A stretch of DNA of 64,000 bases from Cyclobacterium plantarum (GCF_011290685.1 NZ_JAANYN010000001.1:945916-1009915); one strand, 5' to 3'. Counted from the stretch's first letter, positions 14,746 to 23,765 are shown. The notes: a model not told the origin generated them from the sequence alone. Program-made: numbers and translations.

Positions 14746-14751
14746 TCCCGT
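14728..14751 (+). terminator. Attenuator hairpin of the thr leader
   Basis: ACGGG (14728-14732), a bulged C, then ATTAC (14734-14738) pair with GTAAT (14742-14746) and CCCGT (14747-14751) around a GGG loop, giving a ten-pair stem. An alternative pairing of CCGTA (14706-14710) with TACGG (14727-14731) uses part of the same left arm, so the two folds exclude each other. The downstream T-tract is weak (GTTTG), so termination efficiency or mechanism is uncertain. Confidence 0.6.
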
Positions 14752-14829
14752 GTTTGATCCATATTATCCCAATACCAAAAGGTCTTTTGCAGATCTCAAA
14801 GATTACATTTTAACCGATAATAAATAACA

Positions 14830-17277
14830 ATGAAAATATTAAAATTCGGAGGTTCGTCAATCGCTGATTTGGAAAGAATAAAAAATGTTCTCTCCATTGT
14901 TAAAAGATCGTCCCAAAAAGATGATATAGCTGTGGTTTTTTCAGCCTTTGGTGGAATTACGGAGGATTTATTGAAATGTGCAGAGCTGGCCAAGCAGAAT
15001 GATCCGGATTATCAGCCCCTGTTGCTTTCGATGGAAAAGCGACACCTTCAATTGGTCAAAAACCTGATAACGGTTCAAAAGCAATCTGCAGTACTGACAT
15101 ATGTCAAAATCAGGTTCAATGAACTGGAGGATCTTTATCATGGTATCTACCTGATCAAGGAGTTTTCGCCACGAACATCAGATTATGTAGTAAGTTTTGG
15201 AGAGCGGATTTCTGCCTTTATCATGGCGGAGGCTTTGAAAGAGAGTGGGCTCAACACGCATTTTGTTGATGCAAGAGATGTGATTCGTACCAACGACCGC
15301 TTTGGTAATGCCAAAGTAGTTTTTCCCACCACCAATCAGTTGATCTATGATTATTATTCCAAAAAGAAGGGGCTGTCAGTTATCACCGGCTTCATTGCAT
15401 CCACCGATAAAGGAGAGACGACTACTCTGGGAAGAAGTGGGTCGGACTACACAGCGGCCATTTTTGCTGCAGCGCTGAAGGCTGACGTTTTGGAAATCTG
15501 GACGGATGTTTCAGGCGTCATGACAGCGGATCCCAAATTGGTGTATTCAGCCATTACCATACCACAGCTCAGCTATAGCGAAGCCATGGAGCTTTCTCAT
15601 TTTGGGGCGAAGGTTGTGTTTCCTGCTACCATGCAGCCTGCCATGAAAAGGAAGGTGCCCATTTACATTAAAAATACTTTCAAACCAGAGGATGAAGGTA
15701 CCCTCATATGTGAAACTTCAGAAACCAACAAGCTGATCAAGGGCATTTCCTCACTGAGCCAGATCTCCCTGCTCAATGTGCAGGGCTCAGGATTGGTGGA
15801 AGTAGTAGGGGTAAGCAGCAGGGTTTTTGGTGCTTTGGCCCAGTCGCTCATTAATGTGGTACTGATCAGTCAGGCTTCTTCCGAGCATAGCATTTGTATC
15901 GCTATCAAAAGCGAAGATGCAGAAGTGGCTAGAGAAGTACTGGAGAAGGAGTTTCATTATGAAATTCTGGCAGGTGAGATGGACAAGGTGCAGATCATGC
16001 CCAACATGGCAGTGATAGCTGTGGTAGGTGAAAACATGAAACATTACCCCGGTGCCAGTGGCAGGTTGTTTCAGGCCCTGGGGAGAAACAATATCAATGT
16101 TTCAGCCATCGCACAAGGAAGCTCTGAATTGAATATTTCCGCTGTAATCAAACAATCGGATCTTCAAAAAGGCTTGAATGCATTGCATGAAGCTTTCTTT
16201 TTGTCAGACAATAAAGTACTGCACGTATTTTTGGTGGGTGTAGGGCTAATTGGCAAAACCCTGATAAAAATGATCCAAAGCCAATTGAACAAATTGCAGG
16301 AAGAATACATGCTGGATATCAAGATCCACGGCCTGGCCAATTCCAGGTTTATGGCTTTTGATGAAGACGGCTTTGACCTGAGTACTGTTCCCGTGCCATC
16401 TGAAAAGGATCTGCCAATGAACCTCCCCGTGTTTTTGAATACCATGAACAGCATGAATTTTTCCAATTCTGTTTTGGTGGATTGTACTGCCAGTCAGGAA
16501 GTCGCAGATACCTATGAAAGGGTGTTGGAATCTAAAGTGGCCATAGTTACTCCAAATAAAAAAGCCAACTCGGGTTCGCTGGAAAAATACAAGTCATTAA
16601 AGAAACTTTCCGGGCAGCGAAATATCAAATTTTTATACGAAACCAATGTGGCGGCAGGATTGCCGGTAATCAACACCCTTCAGGACCTCATATTAAGCGG
16701 GGACAAAGTCCTCAAAATTGAAGGAGTACTGAGTGGGTCGATGAATTATATTTTTAGTGAACTGAGTAAGGGAATTCCATTTAGCAAGGTAGTGGCTCAG
16801 GCAAAAGAGAAAGGTTACACTGAACCTGATCCCCGGGATGACCTGAGCGGAATGGATGTAGCCCGAAAAATATTGATTTTGGGCAGGGAGGCCGAACAGG
16901 AATTACATTTTGAGGATGTATCCGTACAAAGTATGGTGCCGGAGGATTGTGCCCATATTGAATCGGTAGAAGAATTTCTGGAAAAGCTGGCTTCTCATGA
17001 TGGCCACTTTACGCAATTACTCGCAGAAGCCGATAAAAAGAAAGAAAAACTTAGGTTTATGGCCGTTTTGGAAAACGGAAAAGCTACCGTGGGCTTGAAA
17101 TCAGTGGGCAGCAACCATCCTTTCTATTCTCTGGTGGGAAGCGATAATATGATTTTGTTTACCACAGAGAGGTACCACGAATTCCCCATGATCATCAGGG
17201 GACCAGGTGCGGGCGCAGATGTCACCGCAGCGGGAGTTTTTGCAGACATCATCAGGTTAGGTAATTATTCAAGGTAA
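14830..17277 (+). CDS. thrA: Bifunctional aspartate kinase/homoserine dehydrogenase
   Basis: 815 residues, the normal length for the fusion. Residues 1-290 are the aspartokinase domain (KILKFGGSSIADLERI; TTLGRSGSDYTAAIFAAAL). Residues about 310-455 are the tandem ACT regulatory domains. Residues 465-815 are homoserine dehydrogenase (LVGVGLIGKTLIKMI for NAD(P) binding; GVLSGSMNYIF and YTEPDPRDDLSGMDVARK for substrate and catalysis). It catalyses the first and third steps from aspartate to threonine and is normally inhibited by threonine through the ACT domains. It is the first gene of thrABC, one base before thrB, and is preceded by the leader peptide. Confidence 0.97.
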   Translation: MKILKFGGSSIADLERIKNVLSIVKRSSQKDDIAVVFSAFGGITEDLLKCAELAKQNDPDYQPLLLSMEKRHLQLVKNLITVQKQSAVLTYVKIRFNELEDLYHGIYLIKEFSPRTSDYVVSFGERISAFIMAEALKESGLNTHFVDARDVIRTNDRFGNAKVVFPTTNQLIYDYYSKKKGLSVITGFIASTDKGETTTLGRSGSDYTAAIFAAALKADVLEIWTDVSGVMTADPKLVYSAITIPQLSYSEAMELSHFGAKVVFPATMQPAMKRKVPIYIKNTFKPEDEGTLICETSETNKLIKGISSLSQISLLNVQGSGLVEVVGVSSRVFGALAQSLINVVLISQASSEHSICIAIKSEDAEVAREVLEKEFHYEILAGEMDKVQIMPNMAVIAVVGENMKHYPGASGRLFQALGRNNINVSAIAQGSSELNISAVIKQSDLQKGLNALHEAFFLSDNKVLHVFLVGVGLIGKTLIKMIQSQLNKLQEEYMLDIKIHGLANSRFMAFDEDGFDLSTVPVPSEKDLPMNLPVFLNTMNSMNFSNSVLVDCTASQEVADTYERVLESKVAIVTPNKKANSGSLEKYKSLKKLSGQRNIKFLYETNVAAGLPVINTLQDLILSGDKVLKIEGVLSGSMNYIFSELSKGIPFSKVVAQAKEKGYTEPDPRDDLSGMDVARKILILGREAEQELHFEDVSVQSMVPEDCAHIESVEEFLEKLASHDGHFTQLLAEADKKKEKLRFMAVLENGKATVGLKSVGSNHPFYSLVGSDNMILFTTERYHEFPMIIRGPGAGADVTAAGVFADIIRLGNYSR

Positions 17278-17278
17278 G

Positions 17279-18223
17279 ATGGAAAAGCAAAAAGTGACCG
17301 CCTTCGCACCTGCTACCGTAGCCAATGTTTCCTGTGGCTTCGATATTTTGGGTTTTGCAGTGGAAGACTTAGGGGATAAAGTAGCGGTGACCCTTTCTGA
17401 TAAACCCGGTGTCAGGGTTACCAAAATTGAAGGAGATAAAGGTAAACTTCCCTATGAAGCGGAAAAAAATACCTGTAGTGTGGCCATAATGGCCATGATG
17501 AAAGAACTTGATTTTAAAGGAGGACTAGAGATAGAACTCTTTAAGGGCCTGCCTTTGGGAAGCGGAATGGGTTCTAGTGCTGCCAGTGCAGTAGCTGCAT
17601 TGATGGCCACCAATACCTTGCTGGGAAACCCTTTTGAAAAAAAGGATTTGTTGCCTTTTGCGATGGAATCAGAACGAATTGCCTGTGGTGCGGCTCATGC
17701 CGATAACGTCTCCCCCGCACTCTTGGGCGGGTTCGTTTTGATCCGGGAATATCATCCTTTGGATGTCATCCCCCTCCATGTACCCAGGGGATTGTACTGT
17801 ACGCTGGTGCACCCTCACCTGGTACTCAATACCTTTGATTCCAGGAGTGTGTTGAGAAGAAATGTATCCCTGCAGGATGCCACCACCCAATCCGGGAATA
17901 TTGCCGGATTGGTGGCCGGTTTGTTTCAGGAGGACATGGCACTCATCAGCAGATCGCTGAATGATGTTATCGCTGAGCCCTCCCGCTCGGTTTTGATACC
18001 CGGATACGATGAGGTCAAGGAGGGGATCAAGCCTGCCGGTGCGCTGGGCTGCGGCATCTCCGGTTCCGGGCCCACCATTTTTATTTTATCTCCCTCTGAG
18101 GAGATAGCCTGGGAGGTCAGCCGCTTAGCCCAACAGGTATTTGATACAATGCAGCTCCCCATAGATCTTTACGTTTCCGCCATCAATACGCGCGGTGCCT
18201 ATATTATCGAAGAAGAGATTTAA
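17279..18223 (+). CDS. thrB: Homoserine kinase
   Basis: 314 residues, GHMP kinase family. The N-terminal FAPATVANVSCGFDILGFAV is the homoserine-kinase signature. LPLGSGMGSSAASAVAAL (residues about 94-111) is the GHMP ATP-binding motif 2, and GCGISGSGPTIFIL (residues about 257-270) is motif 3. It phosphorylates homoserine to O-phosphohomoserine in the cytoplasm. The start codon follows the thrA stop by a single base, so translation is coupled, and thrC follows after 29 bp. Confidence 0.97.
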   Translation: MEKQKVTAFAPATVANVSCGFDILGFAVEDLGDKVAVTLSDKPGVRVTKIEGDKGKLPYEAEKNTCSVAIMAMMKELDFKGGLEIELFKGLPLGSGMGSSAASAVAALMATNTLLGNPFEKKDLLPFAMESERIACGAAHADNVSPALLGGFVLIREYHPLDVIPLHVPRGLYCTLVHPHLVLNTFDSRSVLRRNVSLQDATTQSGNIAGLVAGLFQEDMALISRSLNDVIAEPSRSVLIPGYDEVKEGIKPAGALGCGISGSGPTIFILSPSEEIAWEVSRLAQQVFDTMQLPIDLYVSAINTRGAYIIEEEI

Positions 18224-18252
18224 CATCCTATTACCCTTGGGTTACTTTTGCA

Positions 18253-19548
18253 ATGAAATATTACAGTACCAATAACGCAGATTATAAAGTTGATTTAAAA
18301 GAGGCTGTCATCAAAGGACTTGCTCCCGATCAGGGTTTGTACATGCCTGAGAAAATACCGGTATTGCCTGCTGATTTCTTTGACCGCTTGCCTGGACTTT
18401 CTTTCAGGGAGATGGGCTATGAAATCATCGGATCTCTTTTTTCTGACGACCTTAGCCAGCAACAAATCAATTCATTGGTGGACCACACGCTGACCTTTGA
18501 TGCCCCACTGGTACAGGTGGAGGAGGGAGTTTACAGTCTGGAATTGTTTCATGGACCTACCCTTGCTTTCAAGGATTTCGGTGCCAGATTTTGTTCCAAA
18601 TTGATGAGTATGCTCCAGGATAAGCGGGACTTGAAAGTTTTGGTGGCGACTTCCGGTGATACGGGAAGTGCAGTGGCCAACGGGTTTTTTGGGGTGGATG
18701 GGGTAGAAGTGATCATTCTTTATCCTTCGGGAAAGGTGAGTAAGCTGCAGGAAAAACAATTCACGACTTTGGGAGGCAATATCAGGGCAATTGAAGTGGC
18801 CGGTGTATTTGACGATTGCCAGAAAATGGTCAAGCAAGCCTTTCTCGACCCGGATCTGAACAGCAAAATGTTACTTACATCTGCCAACTCGATCAATATT
18901 GCCAGGTGGATTCCCCAATGCCTTTATTACTTTTATGCTTATTCCAGGTTACCAAAAAAGGAAAGGGAATTGGTGTTTTCCGTTCCCAGTGGAAATTTCG
19001 GAAATCTTGCAGCAGGAATACTGGCGGAAAGAATGGGGTTGCCCATTTCCTATTTTGTGGCTGCAACCAATATCAACAAAGTAGTACCGGATTACCTTCA
19101 AGGGGAGAATTTTATGGCAAAACCCTCTCTTCAAACCATCAGTAACAGTATGGATGTAGGGAATCCCAGTAATTTTTACCGCTTATTGGCCCTTTTTGGA
19201 AACGATGAATCCCAATTAAAGGAAAAAGTCAAAGGGTATTTTTATACCGATGACATGACCCGCCAGGCCATGCTGAAGGTAAAAAACCAAACCGGTTACA
19301 CGATGGATCCACATGGTGCTGTGGCCTATTTGGGCCTGAAAGATTTTATGGGAGCTCAGCCTGCTCCCTGTACGGGGATATTTCTGGAGACGGCCCATCC
19401 CGGAAAATTCCGGAATGTAGTGGAAGATACCTTGTCCATCAGGCTAGATCTTCCCGACCGCTTACAGGCTTTTATGGAAAAAGAAAAGAAGGTGGATAAA
19501 ATGGAGAACGATTACCTTGAGTTTAAAAAGTATTTGTTGAGCATTTGA
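18253..19548 (+). CDS. thrC: Threonine synthase
   Basis: 431 residues, PLP fold type II. The start MKYYSTNNADYKVDLKEAVI is typical of Bacteroidota threonine synthases. The PLP lysine is in HGPTLAFKDFGARFC (residues about 97-111). LVATSGDTGSAVANGFFG (about 134-151) is the phosphate-binding loop, and the C-terminal HPGKFRNVVEDTL region is normal. It converts O-phosphohomoserine to threonine, the last step of the operon. No clear terminator was found in the 160 bp that follow. Confidence 0.97.
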   Translation: MKYYSTNNADYKVDLKEAVIKGLAPDQGLYMPEKIPVLPADFFDRLPGLSFREMGYEIIGSLFSDDLSQQQINSLVDHTLTFDAPLVQVEEGVYSLELFHGPTLAFKDFGARFCSKLMSMLQDKRDLKVLVATSGDTGSAVANGFFGVDGVEVIILYPSGKVSKLQEKQFTTLGGNIRAIEVAGVFDDCQKMVKQAFLDPDLNSKMLLTSANSINIARWIPQCLYYFYAYSRLPKKERELVFSVPSGNFGNLAAGILAERMGLPISYFVAATNINKVVPDYLQGENFMAKPSLQTISNSMDVGNPSNFYRLLALFGNDESQLKEKVKGYFYTDDMTRQAMLKVKNQTGYTMDPHGAVAYLGLKDFMGAQPAPCTGIFLETAHPGKFRNVVEDTLSIRLDLPDRLQAFMEKEKKVDKMENDYLEFKKYLLSI

Positions 19549-19708
19549 ATGGGATTCATCTCCTGTTTTCAGAAGCTCCTGCTATTTCGATTATTTTACG
19601 TCAAAAAACCTCGATCAACACAGTTAAACCTGGGCAAGATAGGCCATATTTGTCTTGAGGTTCCTGCCGGGGTCTTTGTATGTAATCTAGTTAAACAAAA
19701 TTAAATCT

Positions 19709-20623
19709 ATGGTTAAGGGGACACATCAGGCAAAGCAAGACGAAAGAAATAAGTCGGTAAAGATCTTTGTAAATGGGGAGTTTCTTCCCAGAGAGGAAGC
19801 AAAAATCTCTGTTTTTGACAGTGGATATCTGGTAGGTGACGGAGTTTGGGAGGCTTTTCGCGTCCATAAAGGCTGCTTGATTTTTATAGACCAGCACCTG
19901 GACCGCTTGTGGCAATCGGCTAAAGTCGTGGGTATAGCCATTCCATTCAGTAAGGAAGAACTGATGGATCAAATCCGTCAAACACTTGCCATCAATGAGA
20001 TGAAAGACCATATCCATGTCCGGGTGATGCTGACCCGTGGAATTAAGGCAACCCCATCCCAGGATCCCAGACTCACCATTTCCGGGCCCAACCTGGTGAT
20101 CATTGCAGAGCATAAACAAGCTGCAGATGAAAGTAAAAATCAGGGCATCAGCCTGTTTACCAGTACCATCAGGAGAGGGTCTCCGGATTACCTGGACCCA
20201 AGGCTAAACTGTCATAGCAAACTTCACGAGGTACAAGCCCTGATACAGGCCATAGAAGCCGGGGCCGACGAAGCCCTGATGCTGGATATTCACGGTTTTG
20301 TATCCACCTGTAATGCGACTAATTTTTTTATGGTAAAAAACGGAGAAGTCTGGACTTCCACCGGCCAGTATTGCATGAACGGCATTACAAGAGGAAACAT
20401 CATCCGTGTATGCGAAAAACATGGGATTACCTGCCATCAGAAGAATTTTTCCCTGTTTGACGTTTATGGTGCCGATGAGGCATTCGTGACCGGAACGTTT
20501 GGCGGACTTACTCCTGTAATTAAAATCGATGGCAAGCCAATAGGAAAGCAGGAGGCAGGGCCTCTGACAAAGCAGCTTAGAAAGGGGTATGAAAGTTTAA
20601 TAGAAAAAGAAATCCAATCATGA
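19709..20623 (+). CDS. Class IV PLP-dependent aminotransferase (branched-chain/D-amino-acid/ADC-lyase family)
   Basis: 304 residues. Fold type IV features include ISVFDSGYLVGDGVWEAFRV near the N-terminus, the PLP lysine in LNCHSKLHEVQALIQA (residues about 168-183), and the phosphate-binding LMLDIHGFVSTCNATNFFMV region. The Glu usually found before the S/T-x-x-N of this loop (E-x-x-x-N) is replaced (VSTCNATN). Substrates of this family include branched-chain amino acids, D-amino acids and aminodeoxychorismate, and cannot be resolved here. Its TGA overlaps the ATG of the next gene (ATGA), so the two are translationally coupled. Confidence 0.85.
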   Translation: MVKGTHQAKQDERNKSVKIFVNGEFLPREEAKISVFDSGYLVGDGVWEAFRVHKGCLIFIDQHLDRLWQSAKVVGIAIPFSKEELMDQIRQTLAINEMKDHIHVRVMLTRGIKATPSQDPRLTISGPNLVIIAEHKQAADESKNQGISLFTSTIRRGSPDYLDPRLNCHSKLHEVQALIQAIEAGADEALMLDIHGFVSTCNATNFFMVKNGEVWTSTGQYCMNGITRGNIIRVCEKHGITCHQKNFSLFDVYGADEAFVTGTFGGLTPVIKIDGKPIGKQEAGPLTKQLRKGYESLIEKEIQS

Positions 20624-21351
20624 GTAAACTGCAATACCCCAAAAGACTTTTCCTCTGGTCCGGACCAAGAAATATTTCAACAGCCTTGATGTATGGCTTT
20701 GCCCAAAGAAAGGATACGGTAGTTGAAGACGAACCCCTATATGCCCACTACCTGAAGCTTTCACCTTCAAAACCCTATCACCCCGGAGCAAACGAAATCC
20801 TGGCCCGGATGGAAAATGATGGCAAAAAAGTGGTGGAACACATGCTTGGAGAATTTGACAGACCCATTGTCTTTTTTAAAAATATGACCCATCACCTGAT
20901 TGGATTAGATTGGTCGTTTATGAAAAATGGCATCAATATTATTTTGACCAGAGATCCCAAGGAAATGCTTTTGTCCTTCTCCAAAATTATAGAAAAACCG
21001 GTCATGGAGGATATTGGCTATGCCATGCAATGGGATTTGCTCCAATACCTTAAGGGCAATAAGTACCCTTGTCTGGTAATGGATGCCAAAAAATTCTTAA
21101 TGGATACTGAGGGTCAAATCACTAAATTGTGTGAGGCTTGTGAAATACCCTATGATCAGCAGATGCTCAAATGGAAGGCCGGTCCTATTCCGGAAGATGG
21201 GGTATGGGCCAGGTATTGGTACCAGAATGTGCACAATTCTACTGGTTTCCAGCCGTATCAGGAAAAAAGGGAACCCCTGCCTGGGCATTTGCTCCCCCTC
21301 CTGGCTACCTGTGAACCTTTGTACCGGAGGCTGCTGGATTATTCCATTTAG
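20620..21351 (+). CDS. Sulfotransferase-like P-loop protein coupled to the aminotransferase
   Basis: 243 residues. FLWSGPRNISTALMYGFAQR (residues 11-30) is the 5'-phosphosulfate/P-loop segment of the sulfotransferase-like family, in which P-R-N-x-S-T replaces a classical Walker A. INIILTRDPKEMLLSFSKII (about residues 108-127) is the 3'-phosphate-binding segment (R-D-P-x-x-x-x-x-S). Many members occur beside or fused to class IV aminotransferases, which fits the ATGA overlap here. The true acceptor and whether it uses PAPS are unknown. No sulfate-activation genes lie in the window. Confidence 0.75.
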   Translation: MSKLQYPKRLFLWSGPRNISTALMYGFAQRKDTVVEDEPLYAHYLKLSPSKPYHPGANEILARMENDGKKVVEHMLGEFDRPIVFFKNMTHHLIGLDWSFMKNGINIILTRDPKEMLLSFSKIIEKPVMEDIGYAMQWDLLQYLKGNKYPCLVMDAKKFLMDTEGQITKLCEACEIPYDQQMLKWKAGPIPEDGVWARYWYQNVHNSTGFQPYQEKREPLPGHLLPLLATCEPLYRRLLDYSI

Positions 21352-21557
21352 GCCAATCCTGATTAAATTTTTGATTGAAATAGCGATTATTTCAGAAAGG
21401 TTGGGTTTCATACTTGCTTTGTGGTTTTTTAAAACATAATTTTGAATATTATTCCTTCCGCCCGGTAATTCAGGAGAAAAATGAAAAATTTTCCGGGCCA
21501 GCACTTCGGAAATGTACATGAACTAAGTACATACTCAAATTTGAAAAAAGTTAAGCA

Positions 21558-22604
21558 ATGGAAAACGACCAGCCTGTTGATGTTAATGTTACGCCCAAGG
21601 GATTGATTTACCTGCCTGAACCTGCAAAAGGTGCCAGTTTTGTGAATGAGTGCCCTTTGGAAACTTTGTTTTATGATCCGGAAAAATTTCCTGATGAAAA
21701 CATGAACTATAAGTTTTTATTGCCCGCATTGGAGAAGATTAAGGGACAGGATTTTGACTTTGTTTTGGGCTTTGACCATGATTTGAAACGAACCATTATT
21801 GGTTATCCCAATCCCGAAGGAAGGTTTCTGGTATTCAATGCCCATCAACAGGCCGCTTTGTTTGCTCACGCATTTTTGGCTGGTGATGGATATCCAGGTA
21901 TGGATGTCGATAAGACCAAACTTGTGGTCAAAAGTATCGTCCTTTCCCAGCAAATCGATAAAATCATTACCAAAAATAATGGGGCCTACAAAGAATCCCA
22001 TGCCGGCTATGATGACCTTAAGGAAAAGATCATGAGCATGGATGATGGTATTCAGGAGTTTCTAGCCTTCGATGAGAAAAATCATGTCATCATGGATTTG
22101 GATAAAGATGCTAACGTTGAAAAACAGTTTGATCTTATTCATTCCCTTGTAAAAAAACTTAAAGGGGAAGAAAAAAGCCTGTATGATTTTCATGTAGACC
22201 TTCAGATCAGGTATAAATTGTATGGTGAGAAAACCTTTAATATTACCTCAGAAGGAGAAAACAAAAAAATATTTGACCGCTTCAGAAACAAACCACCCTC
22301 TGATGCCATGCACGAGGAGTTGGTGAGCATATCGGATTACAAAAAGCAACTATTTTTTAATAAGCTGACAGGCCGGAAAAGTGAACCTGAACTCAGGCAG
22401 ATGGATATGGTTCAATTGGAGTATTCCAGTGGCCTTAAAATCAGTGTGGAATTGACTGACGGTGGGGAAAAACTTTTTCTTCACCTGAGCGATTTTACCG
22501 ATTGCTACAACAAGGAATCCTACGCCACCTCCAGAAAAAACATACATGACCGCTTGTTGAAAGTGGTGGTATCCCTCGGTAAAATGGTGATTGATGTCAA
22601 TTAA
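21558..22604 (+). CDS. Degenerate phosphohexomutase-like protein lacking the catalytic N-terminal half (probable pseudoenzyme)
   Basis: 348 residues. Residues about 58-100 (DFVLGFDHDLKRTIIGYPNP, then GRFLVFNAHQQAALFAHAFL) align with domain 2 of phosphoglucomutase/phosphomannomutase, in which the metal loop is D-x-D-x-D-R. Here it reads DHDLKR, so the third Asp is Lys. Residues about 112-255 follow domain 3: VVKSIVLSQQIDKII, then ESHAGYDDLKEKI in place of the sugar-binding G-F-K segment, with E-E-S-x-G-Y replaced by DEKNHVIM. The C-terminal MVQLEYSSGLKISVELTDGG region mirrors domain 4, but R-P-S-G-T-E-P-K is lost. The domain 1 phosphoserine loop is absent. It is intact as an ORF, so it is probably maintained for a non-catalytic role. 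Confidence 0.6.
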   Translation: MENDQPVDVNVTPKGLIYLPEPAKGASFVNECPLETLFYDPEKFPDENMNYKFLLPALEKIKGQDFDFVLGFDHDLKRTIIGYPNPEGRFLVFNAHQQAALFAHAFLAGDGYPGMDVDKTKLVVKSIVLSQQIDKIITKNNGAYKESHAGYDDLKEKIMSMDDGIQEFLAFDEKNHVIMDLDKDANVEKQFDLIHSLVKKLKGEEKSLYDFHVDLQIRYKLYGEKTFNITSEGENKKIFDRFRNKPPSDAMHEELVSISDYKKQLFFNKLTGRKSEPELRQMDMVQLEYSSGLKISVELTDGGEKLFLHLSDFTDCYNKESYATSRKNIHDRLLKVVVSLGKMVIDVN

Positions 22605-22910
22605 GCGTGCGCAATTTCCACCAAAATCTGGCTTTAATCCATTCTTATTTGATTCTATAGAGGTATTTTAAGACCATTTGGAATTTAGTATGAAAAGAGG
22701 TCCGGAAGGAAAGCAAATTGCGTACGTATATTCGTTTGTCCCCGCACAATTAATGTACAGGACAAGTAGCAAATAGCTATAGTAGTGGGAGAGATGGTCG
22801 CTTGGCCAACTTGATTGAATGGAATTGAGTCTTAAAGCCAGTTCACCCTTTTCCCTGCTTTACCTTCCTTTCAGCAGGACTTGTAGCTGAAGGGTGGGTT
22901 ACGATCCCTT
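22605..22910. other. Gene-free stretch with several strong potential RNA stems
   Basis: GCGTGCGCAATTT (22605-22617) can pair over 13 positions (two G-U) with AAATTGCGTACGT (22715-22727). TTGTCC near 22738 pairs with GGACAA near 22762. Downstream are nested stems CACCCTT (22844-22850)/AAGGGTG (22890-22896) enclosing CCTGC (22854-22858)/GCAGG (22874-22878). No protein gene or T-rich terminator explains these. A structured RNA is possible but not identified as any known family. Confidence 0.3.
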
Positions 22911-22943
22911 TATTTCCGGGGAAATAGAAACTCATTTTCGGTT

Positions 22944-23126
22944 TCATTCTTTTTTCTTTTTTTCCTCGGGTTTGTCTTTCCCCTGATCCGGATATTCATT
23001 TCTTCTTGGTGGCCGAGGACCGTCTCCCGATGTTCCAGGCGTTTTTCTATTGGATCTTTTGTCCACCTTGTCACCAGTAAGGTTCAGGAGGGGAAGGTTG
23101 GTTGGATGTTGTTGTACAAGTATCAT
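22944..23126 (-). CDS. Possible small Pro/Lys-rich protein
   Basis: 60 codons on the minus strand starting MILVQQHPTNLPLLNLTGDK, followed by a basic, proline-rich tail ending in KPEEKKKKE. The start codon is preceded by an A-rich stretch, as is common for Bacteroidota leaders. There is no domain and no neighbour on the same strand. It is the only plausible frame in a 720-bp gap (22605-23324) and could be a small peptide gene, but chance cannot be excluded. Confidence 0.3.
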   Translation of the reverse strand: MILVQQHPTNLPLLNLTGDKVDKRSNRKTPGTSGDGPRPPRRNEYPDQGKDKPEEKKKKE

Positions 23127-23324
23127 TTTTTTTATTATTAGTTACAGTCTGTTAAGTTGACCAAAATCATGCCATTAATATGTAGCAATCGGATTGATTT
23201 TTGCGTCAATGAAGATAAAGGTTCCAGACTTCCTGTCTGTGGATTCCATTCGAAAAAACACTTGTATTGAAGAGTGCTTTAAGGGGTCCTGGAATCCTTG
23301 GAAGGAGTTTAAATAATAAAATGG

Positions 23325-23765
23325 ATGATGACAAAATATTATATTCCCATAATCTGGGCCTTGCTTTTGCTGGCCCTAATTTTTCCATATAAGGAGAGAT
23401 GGACTAAAACACCCAGGCCAATGGTATCCCTGGCTCAGTCCACTTGGGAATTTGTACCAACCAAACTGGGGGATGCTTCAGGAAGATTGTTAAAGGGTCC
23501 ACGGTACTATCTGGAGTTTGTCAACGATTCCATTTTTCTGGTTCAGCTCGAGGCAACAAAGGTTTATGGTCTGTATAGGTACCAGGCAGGTAACCAAAGT
23601 ATTACATTCGGGAATATACAGCACATTAACCAGCAATGTTGCAATAGCCAGTTTTCTTTATCCTTGATAGATGAACTTCGAAGCATTCAATCCTGCCAGC
23701 TATCGAATGGGAATCTGAAGTTGTATGGAAAAACCGATTTAACCTTTAAGGCCAAATATATATGA
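23325..23765 (+). CDS. Membrane-anchored or exported META/HslJ-like protein
   Basis: 146 residues. A hydrophobic N-terminal segment (YYIPIIWALLLLALIFP, residues 5-21) is an anchor or signal. The remaining about 115 residues follow the META/HslJ pattern: STWEFVP opening (W-x-F/L), YYLEFVNDSIFLVQ strand, 'G.YRYQAGNQSITFG', a Cys-rich HINQQCCNSQ turn where the family has T-x-x-x-C, then 'L.S.QSCQLSNGNLKLYG'. This assignment rests on pattern similarity only. Function in this group is poorly known (heat-shock or antibiotic tolerance in E. coli HslJ). The 23766-24065 interval downstream contains no gene. Confidence 0.45.
   Translation: MMTKYYIPIIWALLLLALIFPYKERWTKTPRPMVSLAQSTWEFVPTKLGDASGRLLKGPRYYLEFVNDSIFLVQLEATKVYGLYRYQAGNQSITFGNIQHINQQCCNSQFSLSLIDELRSIQSCQLSNGNLKLYGKTDLTFKAKYI

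Noticed and set aside
18243..18250. TACTTTTG as a promoter for thrC
   Set aside because: It matches the -7 box but lies 3 bp before the start codon, inside the operon, with no TTG at 19 bp. It would produce a transcript starting within the coding sequence.
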